Assembly (NCBI RefSeq): GCF_002153425.1
Contig: NZ_KZ119600.1
Coordinates: 314,825-378,824 of the forward strand
Direction: 5' to 3'
DNA from: Litchfieldia alkalitelluris
Lineage (GTDB): Bacteria; Bacillota; Bacilli; Bacillales; Salisediminibacteriaceae
DNA length: 64,000 nt
Shown: positions 18,088 through 26,677 of the stretch, piece by piece
Layout of the letters: every line of letters starts with the position of its first letter
Numbering within the stretch: position 1 is the first letter of the stretch
Notes under the pieces: generated by a model
Told to the model about the DNA's origin: nothing
What the model saw: only the letters and a program-made list of their open reading frames with translations
The model's database searches: none
Position numbers and translations under genes: made by a program

Positions 18088-19026
18088 TTACTTTGGTTGG
18101 ACGGAAGTTGGGGTAATTTTGGATTCCTGAGTTGGTATAACAATGAAAAAGTCCTCTCCCTCTAAAACAACATTTTGTTCATTATCATAAAGTAATTCTT
18201 CGTGCATTTTTTCACCAGGACGCATTCCGATTGTTTGCACGGAAGGTATGTTCATTCCAGTTTCTTCACAGTATTTCTTAAATGCTTTTACTAAATCACC
18301 TATCTTTAAAGCTTTCATTTTTAAAATAAATGTTTCTCCTCCCTTACAATAATACATTGCATTCAAAATCAAGTGGACTGCCTGAGGAATAGTCATGAAA
18401 AAACGAGTCATGGCAGGATCAGTCAGACTGAGTGGTTCTTTTGCTTGTATCTGACTCCTGAATAAGGAAATGACAGACCCTCTAGACCCAATCACATTTC
18501 CAAACCGAACAGAACAAAACTTGGTGTGTTTATTATTGAACATAGAATTTGCACGATAAAACATATTTTCAGCAATGCGTTTTGTCATGCCTAATGTATT
18601 TACAGGGTTTACTGCTTTATCTGTACTGATGTTCACAACTTTTTTTACTTTATTACTAATACTTGCTTTGATAACATTCTCGCTACCAATAATATTAGTT
18701 TTTACGGCTTCTATAGGATGATCCTCGCAGATAGGAACTTGTTTTAAGGCAGCGGCATGGAAAACATAATCCATATCACGAGTCGCGTACTCAACATCCT
18801 GATAATTTCTAATATCAGCTAAATAAAATTGAATGTTTTTCATATTCCCATATTTTTGTTTCATTAAATATTGTTTACTGTCGTCTTTATTTAAAACTAG
18901 GATTAGTTTAGGTTTGAATTTTAATAATTCAGCAACAATATATTCACCAATGGAACCACTACCACCAGTTACTAATATATTCTTGTTTTTATAGTAAGAT
19001 TCTAACTCTTTGTCATTAATGGTCAC
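18088..19026 (-). CDS. NDP-sugar 4,6-dehydratase (extended SDR, PseB/LegB/CapD type)
   Basis: A 312-residue Rossmann protein. NAD(P) site VTGGSGSIGEYI (18-29), then HAAALKQVP, NISTDKAVNP with the Asp-Lys pair that replaces Asp-Glu in 4,6-dehydratases of the FlaA1/PseB group, and MTKRIAE carrying the catalytic Lys. The residue in place of the usual Tyr of YxxxK is not Tyr (NTLGMTK), as in the larger WbpM/CapD branch. The likely reaction is UDP-GlcNAc to a 4-keto-6-deoxy sugar, the first step towards bacillosamine and legionaminic-type acids. Start is GTG with AGGAGGAA at good spacing. It faces away from the aminotransferase operon that would use its product. Confidence 0.85.
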   Translation of the reverse strand: MTINDKELESYYKNKNILVTGGSGSIGEYIVAELLKFKPKLILVLNKDDSKQYLMKQKYGNMKNIQFYLADIRNYQDVEYATRDMDYVFHAAALKQVPICEDHPIEAVKTNIIGSENVIKASISNKVKKVVNISTDKAVNPVNTLGMTKRIAENMFYRANSMFNNKHTKFCSVRFGNVIGSRGSVISLFRSQIQAKEPLSLTDPAMTRFFMTIPQAVHLILNAMYYCKGGETFILKMKALKIGDLVKAFKKYCEETGMNIPSVQTIGMRPGEKMHEELLYDNEQNVVLEGEDFFIVIPTQESKITPTSVQPK

Positions 19027-19355
19027 TTTAACTTCCTCCTACTCTATACAATCTCATCTTCAATGATTATTAATTCTTGTATATTTGTTAATCATCTCTA
19101 CTAATCTATGTTTATAAAGGGAATATGCTGTAGATTAATCACTATTTTTATATAAAAAATTAAAAATGGTTGTACGCTTATAGGTATGAGTTTGAAGTGA
19201 TAAAACCTTAAGTTTGGAGTGGAATTAATATTATTGTAGTAAATTATTTTTTTCAAAATTAGAAAAAGTGTCTATAGCAGAATGAACAGATATTAATAAG
19301 ATAATAGAAACAACATGTTTTGAGTGGAGTAATGAATGAGAGGAGTACCTATAGG
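19027..19355. other. Divergent promoter region of the glycan cluster
   Basis: AT-rich stretch between the dehydratase and aminotransferase genes. It must hold promoters for both directions. No confident sigma-A pair is visible. The minus strand has CATAGATTA, which fits a sigma-K -10 pattern, but no well-placed -35. No gene is seen. Confidence 0.4.
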
Positions 19356-20489
19356 ATGATACCTTTATCGAAACCAGACCTGACAATGTTGGAAAGGAAG
19401 TACATTTTGGAAGTACTCGACACAGGTCAATTAAGCTTTGGAGAAAAGATTAATCGGTTTGAAAATCTGTTTAGGCAGCAGTTTGAAATGGAGTATGCAG
19501 TAGCCGTAAATAGTGGAACAAGTGCTTTACATCTAGCTGTGAAATCTCTTGGACTAAAGGCAGGAGACGAGGTTTTGACGACGCCATACAGTTTTATCGC
19601 TTCAGCGAATTGTTTATTGTATGAAGGAGTGAAACCTGTCTTTGTAGATATTGATCCGAAAACACTAAATATGAATACCGCTAAAATGGAGGAACTAATT
19701 ACTGCTAAGACTAAGGCAATTTTAGTGGTACATGTATTCGGTCAACCATGTGATATGGATGAAGTTTTGCGTATTGCAACTAAGTATAATTTAGCAATTA
19801 TCGAGGATGCTTGTGAGGCGATAGGTGCCAAGTGGAAAGGAAAACAGGTGGGAACATTCGGTGATGCTGGTATATTTGCATTTTATCCTAATAAACAAAT
19901 TACTACTGGTGAAGGTGGTATTTTAATAACAAATAATGAGAGCATCTATCAAGTAGCGGCTAGCTTACGAAATCAGGGACGAAATATAAAGAGTACCTGG
20001 CTTGAACATGAACGACTCGGCTACAACTATCGTATGTCTGAACTACAAGCAGCAGTTGGGGTCGCTCAAATGGAACGACTTAACGAGATTTTGAAGAAAC
20101 GAAAGCAAGTGGCTGAACGATATCTTGAACTGTTAAAGAAGTTAAAATTGCCAGTAAAAACCCCATTGATTTCTAATAACTGTGAAATGAGCTGGTTTGT
20201 CTTCGTTGTGATTCTTCCAGAAAATATTGACAGGCAAAAAATGATCGACGACTTAAGTCAACAAGGAGTTCAAAGTAAACCATATTTTCCATCTATTCAT
20301 TTACAACCAAGCTATAGAAGAGAGTTTGATTATGAGCGAGGTTTGTTTCCTGTTAGTGAAGCAATGTCTGATCGAACGTTAGCAATTCCTTTTTATTCAA
20401 ATTTATCTTTGAATACTCAAAAAAATGTGATTGAAGCATTATCAAAAGCATTAAGAAATATGAACAAAGTTAATCAAAACAAAGAATAG
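19356..20489 (+). CDS. DegT/DnrJ/EryC1/StrS-family PLP aminotransferase (LegC/SpsC-like)
   Basis: A 377-residue sugar aminotransferase with NSGTSALHLA (phosphate-binding), EDACEAIGAKW (Asp151) and the PLP lysine Lys180 in FYPNKQITTGEGG. These enzymes add an amino group to a 4-keto sugar nucleotide, here probably the product of the dehydratase at 18088. I start at ATG 19356 (MIPLSKPDL is the standard beginning; AGGAG 10 bases upstream); ATG 19332 is possible but its ribosome site is too close. First gene of a six-gene operon that ends at 25293. Confidence 0.9.
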   Translation: MIPLSKPDLTMLERKYILEVLDTGQLSFGEKINRFENLFRQQFEMEYAVAVNSGTSALHLAVKSLGLKAGDEVLTTPYSFIASANCLLYEGVKPVFVDIDPKTLNMNTAKMEELITAKTKAILVVHVFGQPCDMDEVLRIATKYNLAIIEDACEAIGAKWKGKQVGTFGDAGIFAFYPNKQITTGEGGILITNNESIYQVAASLRNQGRNIKSTWLEHERLGYNYRMSELQAAVGVAQMERLNEILKKRKQVAERYLELLKKLKLPVKTPLISNNCEMSWFVFVVILPENIDRQKMIDDLSQQGVQSKPYFPSIHLQPSYRREFDYERGLFPVSEAMSDRTLAIPFYSNLSLNTQKNVIEALSKALRNMNKVNQNKE

Positions 20490-20510
20490 GTTAGGGGAGG
20501 AGAAATTATT

Positions 20511-21008
20511 ATGGTAGAACTTCAATTGGCTAAAATAGATGACTTTAACTTTTTTTATGAAATCAAGGCAAACAAGGAAAATATGTATTGGTCAGGACAC
20601 GAAAATTTACCAAAATATGAAAACTTGATGAATTTTTTTAATGAAACTGTAAAAAATCAACAAATGGATCTTCATCGAAAAATTTACATTATAATGAGCA
20701 ATCAATTGAAATGCGGCTATGTATATCTTGATCCTATTGATAAGGAAACAGCTTCAGTAAGTATTGCCGTAATTGACAAACACTCAGGAAAAGGCTTAGG
20801 GCGTAGAGCTTTAAAGAGGTTGTTGCAAATAGCCAAAAACAGTGGTTATCAATCTATTCTTGCAGAAATTAGAGAAGACAATGTAAGGAGTCACAAGCTT
20901 TTTACATCTATAGGATTTAAGCAAACTGGGGATTATCATTTAAGTCACATAGAGAATTTAAATAAGAAACTAAAAATGCTCCAGTATAGATTTTATTTTG
21001 AGGACTGA
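20511..21008 (+). CDS. GNAT-family N-acetyltransferase
   Basis: A 165-residue GNAT enzyme: the acetyl-CoA loop is around SGKGLGRRALKRLL (residues 93-106), followed by AEIREDNVRSHKLFTSIGF typical of motif B. GGGGAGGAG precedes the ATG. It lies between two sugar aminotransferase genes, so it probably acetylates the amino sugar (the LegH/SpsD role in nonulosonate synthesis). The acceptor is inferred from context only. Confidence 0.85.
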   Translation: MVELQLAKIDDFNFFYEIKANKENMYWSGHENLPKYENLMNFFNETVKNQQMDLHRKIYIIMSNQLKCGYVYLDPIDKETASVSIAVIDKHSGKGLGRRALKRLLQIAKNSGYQSILAEIREDNVRSHKLFTSIGFKQTGDYHLSHIENLNKKLKMLQYRFYFED

Positions 21009-21013
21009 AATAA

Positions 21014-22087
21014 ATGGAGATAGGTAGTGAATTTCATTTAAGGTTAGAGAGTTTAAAAGAAGCGGATTTCTCCATTTATCATTTATTAAAAGATTACAAT
21101 GCGCTGTATTTAGATAGTGGCAGGAGTGCATTACGTTTAATACTAAATAACATTAATCGAGGAGAAGTTTTAGTACCAGAATATATCTGTGATTCAGTTA
21201 TTAACTGTTTTACAGGTTTTGAAATAAAGTGCTACCGGCTTAAACCAGACCTTGAAATAGATATGGAGGATTTATGTAATAAAATAAGTCCGAGTACAAA
21301 AATTGTTTTTTTGATGCATTATTTCGGTGCTTTACAACGAGAGGAAGTTTGCCTTCAACTTCAAGAACTCCGTAATCAAAAAGGATTCATGATTATTGAA
21401 GATACGACGCACAGTATATTTTCATCTCCTATAACGGTAGGCGATTACTGTATTTGCAGTTTACGTAAATGGTTTGCAATTCCTGATGGCGGCGTTCTGT
21501 ATTCTACTCATTCACTACAAAGATGGAAGAACTTAAATTTAAATAGAAATAGAAGTATTGAAAAGGCTTATGGAATGATATTAAAAACACTTTATTTAGA
21601 TGGTGAATTAAAATCCAATTCAATCTTTAGAAAGATTTTCGAATCAACAGAAAACAAATTGAACTGTAAAAAAGAGGTATTAAAAATATCAAGCTTATCG
21701 GAATACCTCCTTCAGTGTTATGACCTATCAACAATGATTTCTAAAAGAAAAGAAAATTATCATCAATTATTAAATGGGATATGGGTTAGTGGATTCTCCC
21801 CCATTCAAACATTACAGAAAACTGATTGTCCATTTACGTTACCTATAAGATTAAACAATAGAGATCAATTTAGAAAGTATTTAATAAATCATAAAATATT
21901 TTGTGCAGTACATTGGCCATTAGAAAAAAATATATTAAATAAAATGAAGAGAGCTAAACAGCTTTCATTAGAGATAATCTCTTTCCCTATTGATCAACGT
22001 TATCACACTGATGAAATAGACTATTTAATTAAGGTGATAAATCAGTATGAAAGGAGACGAATGGATGCAGGTAATCACTCACCATGA
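21014..22087 (+). CDS. Divergent DegT-type PLP aminotransferase-like protein
   Basis: A 357-residue protein of the same fold as the gene at 19356 but diverged: LDSGRSALRLIL near 33-44, IIEDTTHS with Asp130, and the PLP lysine probably Lys152 in SLRKWFAIPDGG. The small domain is shorter. It may aminate a different sugar or act on a carrier-linked substrate. It begins 5 bases after the acetyltransferase gene and overlaps the FemAB-like gene by 23 bases, so all three are translated together. Confidence 0.75.
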   Translation: MEIGSEFHLRLESLKEADFSIYHLLKDYNALYLDSGRSALRLILNNINRGEVLVPEYICDSVINCFTGFEIKCYRLKPDLEIDMEDLCNKISPSTKIVFLMHYFGALQREEVCLQLQELRNQKGFMIIEDTTHSIFSSPITVGDYCICSLRKWFAIPDGGVLYSTHSLQRWKNLNLNRNRSIEKAYGMILKTLYLDGELKSNSIFRKIFESTENKLNCKKEVLKISSLSEYLLQCYDLSTMISKRKENYHQLLNGIWVSGFSPIQTLQKTDCPFTLPIRLNNRDQFRKYLINHKIFCAVHWPLEKNILNKMKRAKQLSLEIISFPIDQRYHTDEIDYLIKVINQYERRRMDAGNHSP

Positions 22088-23120
22088 GAAAGAAAAGTGG
22101 AATGAAATAGTAAAGTCATTCTCAAATTGGGATGTATACTACCTATGCGAATATGCAGAATCATTCATGCTGCATGGTGACGGCACTCCTTATTTGTTTT
22201 ATTTCAAAGATGGTAGCAGTAGATTATGTTACGTAGTTTTGTTAAACGATATTGCTGAGATTTCGGCCTATAAGGGGCACATAAAAACTGGTGTTTATTT
22301 TGATATTACAACGCCATATGGATATGGTGGTCCTATAGTTGAAGGAGAGTTTAAAAAACGCAATCAAGCAAAATTTCTTACGGAATTGAGTCAATATTGT
22401 CGAGAGAATAATATAATTACTCAATTTCTTCGCTTTCACCCATTATTTCAAAATCAAGTTTATATGGATAGTATTTGTGAGATTTTTCCTATAAAAGATA
22501 CGATTACTATGGATACTATTTCATCTGATACCATCCAAAAGAATTTACACAGCAAAAATCAAAATATGATAAGAAAAGCGAAAAAAGTAGGGGTAGAAAT
22601 AAAGCAAGATAATGGGGAAAGGTTGGATGACTTTATAAGGATTTACGAATCAACCATGGACAATAATAAAGCAAGTGAATATTATTATTTTTCGTCTGAT
22701 TATTATGAGTTTTTAAGAAAGGAAATGAGTGAAAATGTTAGTTTCTTTTACGCTTGTAAGGAAGAAGAAATAATAGGTGCATCGATATTCCTCTATAACG
22801 ACCAATATATGCATTATCATTTGTCTGGGACACAAAAGGAGTTTAGGGAATTCGCTTCTATGAATCTATTACTGTATGAAGCGGCGCTTTGGGCTGAGAA
22901 AAAGGGGATAAAGCAATTCCACCTAGGTGGAGGTGTTAGCGCTACGGATAGCTTGTTTAAGTTTAAAAAACAATTTAATAAGAATGGTTATAAGCACTTT
23001 TATATAGGTAGAAATATTTTTGATGAGCAGGTGTATAACCATTTACTCCAAATTAGAAAAATGATAGATCCAAAGTTTAATATAAACAATGATAAGCTAA
23101 TTCAGTATAGAAAGGATTAA
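22065..23120 (+). CDS. FemAB/GNAT-like transferase (peptidoglycan-bridge type)
   Basis: A 351-residue protein with the double-GNAT layout of FemAB proteins: FLRFHPLFQN in the first half, SKNQNMIRKAKKVGVEI, then YACKEEEIIGASIFLYNDQYMHYHLSGT and HLGGGVSATDSLFKFKKQFN near the end, a typical FemAB closing motif. Such enzymes use aminoacyl-tRNA or acyl donors to modify lipid II or sugars. I start at ATG 22065, preceded by AAAGGAG; the longer frame from 22047 would place that site inside the gene. Its position inside the nonulosonate operon suggests it adds an amino-acid-like group to a glycan sugar; this is inference. Confidence 0.75.
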   Translation: MQVITHHEKEKWNEIVKSFSNWDVYYLCEYAESFMLHGDGTPYLFYFKDGSSRLCYVVLLNDIAEISAYKGHIKTGVYFDITTPYGYGGPIVEGEFKKRNQAKFLTELSQYCRENNIITQFLRFHPLFQNQVYMDSICEIFPIKDTITMDTISSDTIQKNLHSKNQNMIRKAKKVGVEIKQDNGERLDDFIRIYESTMDNNKASEYYYFSSDYYEFLRKEMSENVSFFYACKEEEIIGASIFLYNDQYMHYHLSGTQKEFREFASMNLLLYEAALWAEKKGIKQFHLGGGVSATDSLFKFKKQFNKNGYKHFYIGRNIFDEQVYNHLLQIRKMIDPKFNINNDKLIQYRKD

Positions 23121-23125
23121 TTTTA

Positions 23126-24121
23126 ATGGGAGTTTATATTATTGCAGAAGCAGGCGGAAATCATAATGGTAATTTTGATTTAGCCTTACGTCTGATCGAT
23201 GAAGCAGTAAATGCTGGCGCTGATTGTGTGAAATTTCAAACATTTATAACTGACGAAGTGGTTTCTAAATCGGCAAAAAAAGCCTCATATCAAAAAGAAA
23301 CAACAAATGAAGAAGAAAGCCAATACGATATGGTAAAAAAACTAGAACTATCCTATAGCCAATATAGGGAGCTTCAAGAGTATTGTAATAAAAAAGGGAT
23401 TGTTTTTTTATCTACACCATTTGACATAAAAAGTATCTCACTTTTACAAGAACTAGACCTGCCCTTTTGGAAAATACCCTCAGGAGAAATTACCAATTTA
23501 CCCTATCTTCTAGAGATTGCTAAAACAGGTAAAGATGTGGTTCTATCAACGGGTATGGCTACAATAACTGAAATAAGAGAGGCAATCGATGTTTTGAAAA
23601 ACAATGGAGCAGGGGAGATAAGTATTCTTCATTGTAATACTGAATACCCTACACCAATGGAAGATGTAAACTTAAAAGTCATGGGTTCCTTGAGAGAACT
23701 ATTCAATTTGGATATTGGATATTCAGATCATACTTTAGGGATAGAGGTTCCTATTGCTGCAGTAGCATTGGGGGCAAAGGTAATCGAAAAACATTTTACA
23801 CTGGATAGAACAATGGAGGGTCCAGATCATAAGGCTAGTTTAGAGCCACACGAACTAAAAAAAATGGTGGAAAGTATACGTAATATAGAAATGGCATTAG
23901 GTCACCCCCATAAAAAACCTACGTTATCAGAGAAAAAAAACATGGAAGTTGCAAGAAAAAGCATTGTGGCAAGACGTAATATTAGGCAAGGTGAAATATT
24001 TAGTGAAGAGAACATCACTGTAAAGCGTCCAGGAAATGGAATTAGTCCTATGTACTGGTTTGATGTTTTAGGGAAACAGGCAAGCAAAGATTTTCAAGAA
24101 GATGAGTTGATCGATTTATGA
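23126..24121 (+). CDS. neuB: N-acetylneuraminate/legionaminate synthase (NeuB family)
   Basis: A 331-residue NeuB: IIAEAGGNHNGNFDLA at the start, CVKFQTF, HCNTEYPTP, IGYSDHTLG and EKHFTLDRTMEGPDHKASL (the metal- and substrate-binding block), then a C-terminal SAF domain (ARRNIRQGEIF). It condenses phosphoenolpyruvate with N-acetylmannosamine or a 2,4-diacetamido hexose to a nine-carbon acid. The neighbouring dehydratase, aminotransferase and acetyltransferase genes favour a legionaminic-type product over plain sialic acid. It overlaps the next gene by 4 bases (ATGA). Confidence 0.9.
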   Translation: MGVYIIAEAGGNHNGNFDLALRLIDEAVNAGADCVKFQTFITDEVVSKSAKKASYQKETTNEEESQYDMVKKLELSYSQYRELQEYCNKKGIVFLSTPFDIKSISLLQELDLPFWKIPSGEITNLPYLLEIAKTGKDVVLSTGMATITEIREAIDVLKNNGAGEISILHCNTEYPTPMEDVNLKVMGSLRELFNLDIGYSDHTLGIEVPIAAVALGAKVIEKHFTLDRTMEGPDHKASLEPHELKKMVESIRNIEMALGHPHKKPTLSEKKNMEVARKSIVARRNIRQGEIFSEENITVKRPGNGISPMYWFDVLGKQASKDFQEDELIDL

Positions 24122-25293
24122 AAAAAGTATGTGTGGTTACATCAACAAGAGCAGAATATGGGTTATTACGTAATCTAATTCAAAAGATTCAAGATGACCA
24201 ATCGTTAGAATTATGCTTAGTCGTAACGGGGATGCATTTATCACAGGAATTTGGAATGACAGTTGAAGAAATAGAAAGGGATAATTATCCAATAGCAGAA
24301 AAGATAGACATTCTATTGAGTGGAGATAGTCCTTCAGCCATTTCTAAAACAATGGGGTTAGCCTCTATTTCATTTTCAGATATGTTTGAAAGACAGAAAC
24401 CAGATATATTAATTGTATTAGGAGACCGTTACGAATTGCTTCCAATTTGTGCATGTGCCATGAATGCCCGTATCCCCATTGCCCATATTTCTGGTGGTGA
24501 AACTACTGAAGGTGTAGTTGATGAGTGCATTAGGCATTGTATTACAAAAATGAGTTATTTACATTTTCCTGGTTGCGAACCATACAGAAAACGTATTATT
24601 CAATTAGGAGAGTCACCAGAAAGGGTATTTAATTATGGCGATGTTGGAGTGGAACTGGTAAGGTCGATGAAGCTCTTGCCAAAAACTGAATTGGAACAGT
24701 TACTGCATTTTAATTTAAGTGGGGCATATGCGTGTGTTACGTTTCATCCAACCACCCTAGAAGATAAAACTGCTGCGAAACAAACAGATGAATTACTGGA
24801 AGCGATAAATAAATTCCCTAATATGAAGTTTATTTTCTTAAAAACTAATTCTGATACAGGTGGACGGATTATCAATAAAAAGATTGATCAATATGTCTCT
24901 CGAAATAATAATTGTATTGCCTTTCAATCTCTTAGTATACAAACCTACCTTTCTTGTATGAAATACTCTTCTGTTGTAATTGGAAATTCCTCAAGTGGTA
25001 TAGTCGAAGCTCCTACATTCGGAGTCCCTACAATAAACATTGGTGATAGACAAAAAGGCCGACTTCAAGCAAGTAGCATCATTAATTGTAATCCGATAGC
25101 TAAAGATGTGATTGAAGCGATTAAATTATCTCAAACAAATAGATTTAAGGATATTGCATCAAATACAATAAACCCATATGGATCTGGTAACACATCAGCG
25201 TTAATTGTTGAAACGATAAAGGATTTTTTATGCGAAAATAAAATTGATTTGAAAAAAAGTTTTTACAATATTAGTTACGAGATCAATGGTTGA
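24118..25293 (+). CDS. neuC: UDP-sugar 2-epimerase, hydrolysing (NeuC/LegG family)
   Basis: A 391-residue protein of the NeuC/LegG family: TSTRAEYGLLRNLI at the start, VLGDRYELLP, HISGGETTEG, VTFHPTTLE and GNSSSGIVEAPTFGVPTINIGDRQKGR, all standard. It releases UDP while inverting C2 of UDP-GlcNAc or UDP-diacetylbacillosamine, giving the substrate for the NeuB encoded just upstream, with which it is translationally coupled. It is the last gene of the operon starting at 19356. Confidence 0.9.
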   Translation: MKKVCVVTSTRAEYGLLRNLIQKIQDDQSLELCLVVTGMHLSQEFGMTVEEIERDNYPIAEKIDILLSGDSPSAISKTMGLASISFSDMFERQKPDILIVLGDRYELLPICACAMNARIPIAHISGGETTEGVVDECIRHCITKMSYLHFPGCEPYRKRIIQLGESPERVFNYGDVGVELVRSMKLLPKTELEQLLHFNLSGAYACVTFHPTTLEDKTAAKQTDELLEAINKFPNMKFIFLKTNSDTGGRIINKKIDQYVSRNNNCIAFQSLSIQTYLSCMKYSSVVIGNSSSGIVEAPTFGVPTINIGDRQKGRLQASSIINCNPIAKDVIEAIKLSQTNRFKDIASNTINPYGSGNTSALIVETIKDFLCENKIDLKKSFYNISYEING

Positions 25294-25491
25294 GGAATAG
25301 AAAGGTATGTAGAAGATTAGTAAACAGGATGTTGACATTGAAGATAATACAAAGGAAAGTAAGTAAGCTAGCAGATGCAGCAACAGATATTTACAATTGG
25401 TGTTTATAAGGAGTTCTATTGCTTTAAGTAGGCGGTATGATCATTGTTTTTCAACGCTGAAAGCTAACCTAGAGTAATGCGATAAAAAGAG

Positions 25492-25530
25492 GGCTTTTCA
25501 TTAGTGGACAATACTTATGGAAGCCTTTTT
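25492..25530 (+). terminator. Terminator of the nonulosonate operon
   Basis: Imperfect stem ggcttttcat / atggaagcc followed by TTTTT. It lies about 200 bases after the neuC stop. Confidence 0.6.
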
Positions 25531-25617
25531 GTATTTATACAAACATGGTGATATGTATTATATATAATTTACTTCTGCTACTGCATTTATTTGACCATAC
25601 ATTAATTAAACATATTA

Positions 25618-25656
25618 TTCATAAGAAATATACACTGTCTTTAAATTCACTTTACA
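25618..25656 (+). promoter_or_regulatory. Pho box array (PhoP-type), four repeats
   Basis: TTCATA (25618), TATACA (25629), TTTAAA (25640) and TTTACA (25651) recur with an exact 11-bp period, matching the TT(A/T/C)ACA-type repeats bound by PhoP in Bacillus. A TATAAC -10-like hexamer follows at 25671. It points at the HAD gene at 25703. Confidence 0.7.
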
Positions 25657-25702
25657 TCCAAGAGTTACGATATAACTAACAAAATATGGAGGGGGTAGTA
25701 TT

Positions 25703-26518
25703 GTGTTGGGTGTTCGGGCGGTATTTATTGATATGGATGGTACACTGCTTACCAAAGCAAATGAGGTAACAAAAAGGAATAAAGAAGCAATTCACATGTT
25801 AATTAATCAAGGGATAAAAGTATTTTTAGCAACCGGTAGGCAGTACGACATTACGGTTCCATACCACGAGCTATTAGGATTGAAGACACCAATGATCTGT
25901 TTAAACGGTGCAGCCATATACGACGGTTATAATGGGAAACTAATTCAAAAAAAGACGATTGAAATAGACGAAGAGTTGTTTCATCGAATAACTGCTGAAG
26001 AGATGTGTAATGTCATTGTTCATACAGAGGAAGGTACTTATTGTAAGGAAAGATCTGAGGAAGTTAATATATGGACCCTAGAAGGGAGAGTACCTCCTAA
26101 ATATATTGGAGATTTACGGCATGCTAATTATGGGGAAGTATTAAAGTATAGTGTCAATACAGGCAAAGTTAGCCGATCCTTAGCCAAACCATTTACAGAG
26201 GATAAAGAAGTAATACATTGGAACAACGGTTTTGAATTACTGGCCCGCGGTGTATCTAAGTGGTCAGCGATACAAACCTTGATCCGTGCATATGGAATCA
26301 GTAGGGAAGAAGTAGTGACAATAGGTGATGGTCCCAATGATGTAACGATGCTTCGTCATGCAGGATTGGGTGTTGCCATGGGGAATGCAGCTAAGAATGT
26401 TAAAGCTAATGCGGATATGATTATTGGTTACCATGATGAGGACGCACTTGCTGTGTTTTTTGAATCTTATCTCATCAATTCGTATTCAATGAATCTAGGA
26501 AATACAGATTTGGGTTAG
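25703..26518 (+). CDS. Cof/YbjI-type HAD-superfamily phosphatase
   Basis: A 271-residue HAD hydrolase of the Cof class: motif I FIDMDGTLLT (nucleophile Asp10, acid Asp12), motif II LATGRQYD, a large C2B cap domain, and motifs III-IV near the end (GDGPNDVTML). Such enzymes dephosphorylate sugar phosphates, FMN or similar small molecules in the cytoplasm. Start GTG with GGAGGGGGT upstream. A four-repeat Pho box array precedes it, so it is probably induced when phosphate is scarce, which suits a phosphate-scavenging role. Confidence 0.9.
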   Translation: MLGVRAVFIDMDGTLLTKANEVTKRNKEAIHMLINQGIKVFLATGRQYDITVPYHELLGLKTPMICLNGAAIYDGYNGKLIQKKTIEIDEELFHRITAEEMCNVIVHTEEGTYCKERSEEVNIWTLEGRVPPKYIGDLRHANYGEVLKYSVNTGKVSRSLAKPFTEDKEVIHWNNGFELLARGVSKWSAIQTLIRAYGISREEVVTIGDGPNDVTMLRHAGLGVAMGNAAKNVKANADMIIGYHDEDALAVFFESYLINSYSMNLGNTDLG

Positions 26519-26560
26519 CATAACTTTAGAGTATTATCTCTATGGAATATAGATATATTA

Positions 26561-26605
26561 TTAACTTAAATATACAAAAAATTTACAAAACTTAACAATT
26601 TATCA
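26561..26605 (+). promoter_or_regulatory. Pho box array before phnD
   Basis: TTAACT (26561), TATACA (26571), TTTACA (26582), TTAACA (26592) and TTATCA (26600), spaced about 10-11 bp. A TACAAT -10-like hexamer lies at 26629. The distance from boxes to -10 (about 24 bp) suits PhoP activation. Confidence 0.75.
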
Positions 26606-26677
26606 ATTCTCCATTAATATTAGTTCACTACAATGAAGTAGTCAAAGATAATCTATTTTTAAAGGGGGAATGGTAAC

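Larger units (their letters stand above)
25294..25702. other. Intergenic region between glycan and phosphate islands
   Basis: Holds a terminator (25492-25530) and a Pho-box array (25618-25656). Between 25294 and 25490 I see no gene: a 26-codon frame from 25330 lacks a ribosome site. Confidence 0.6.
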
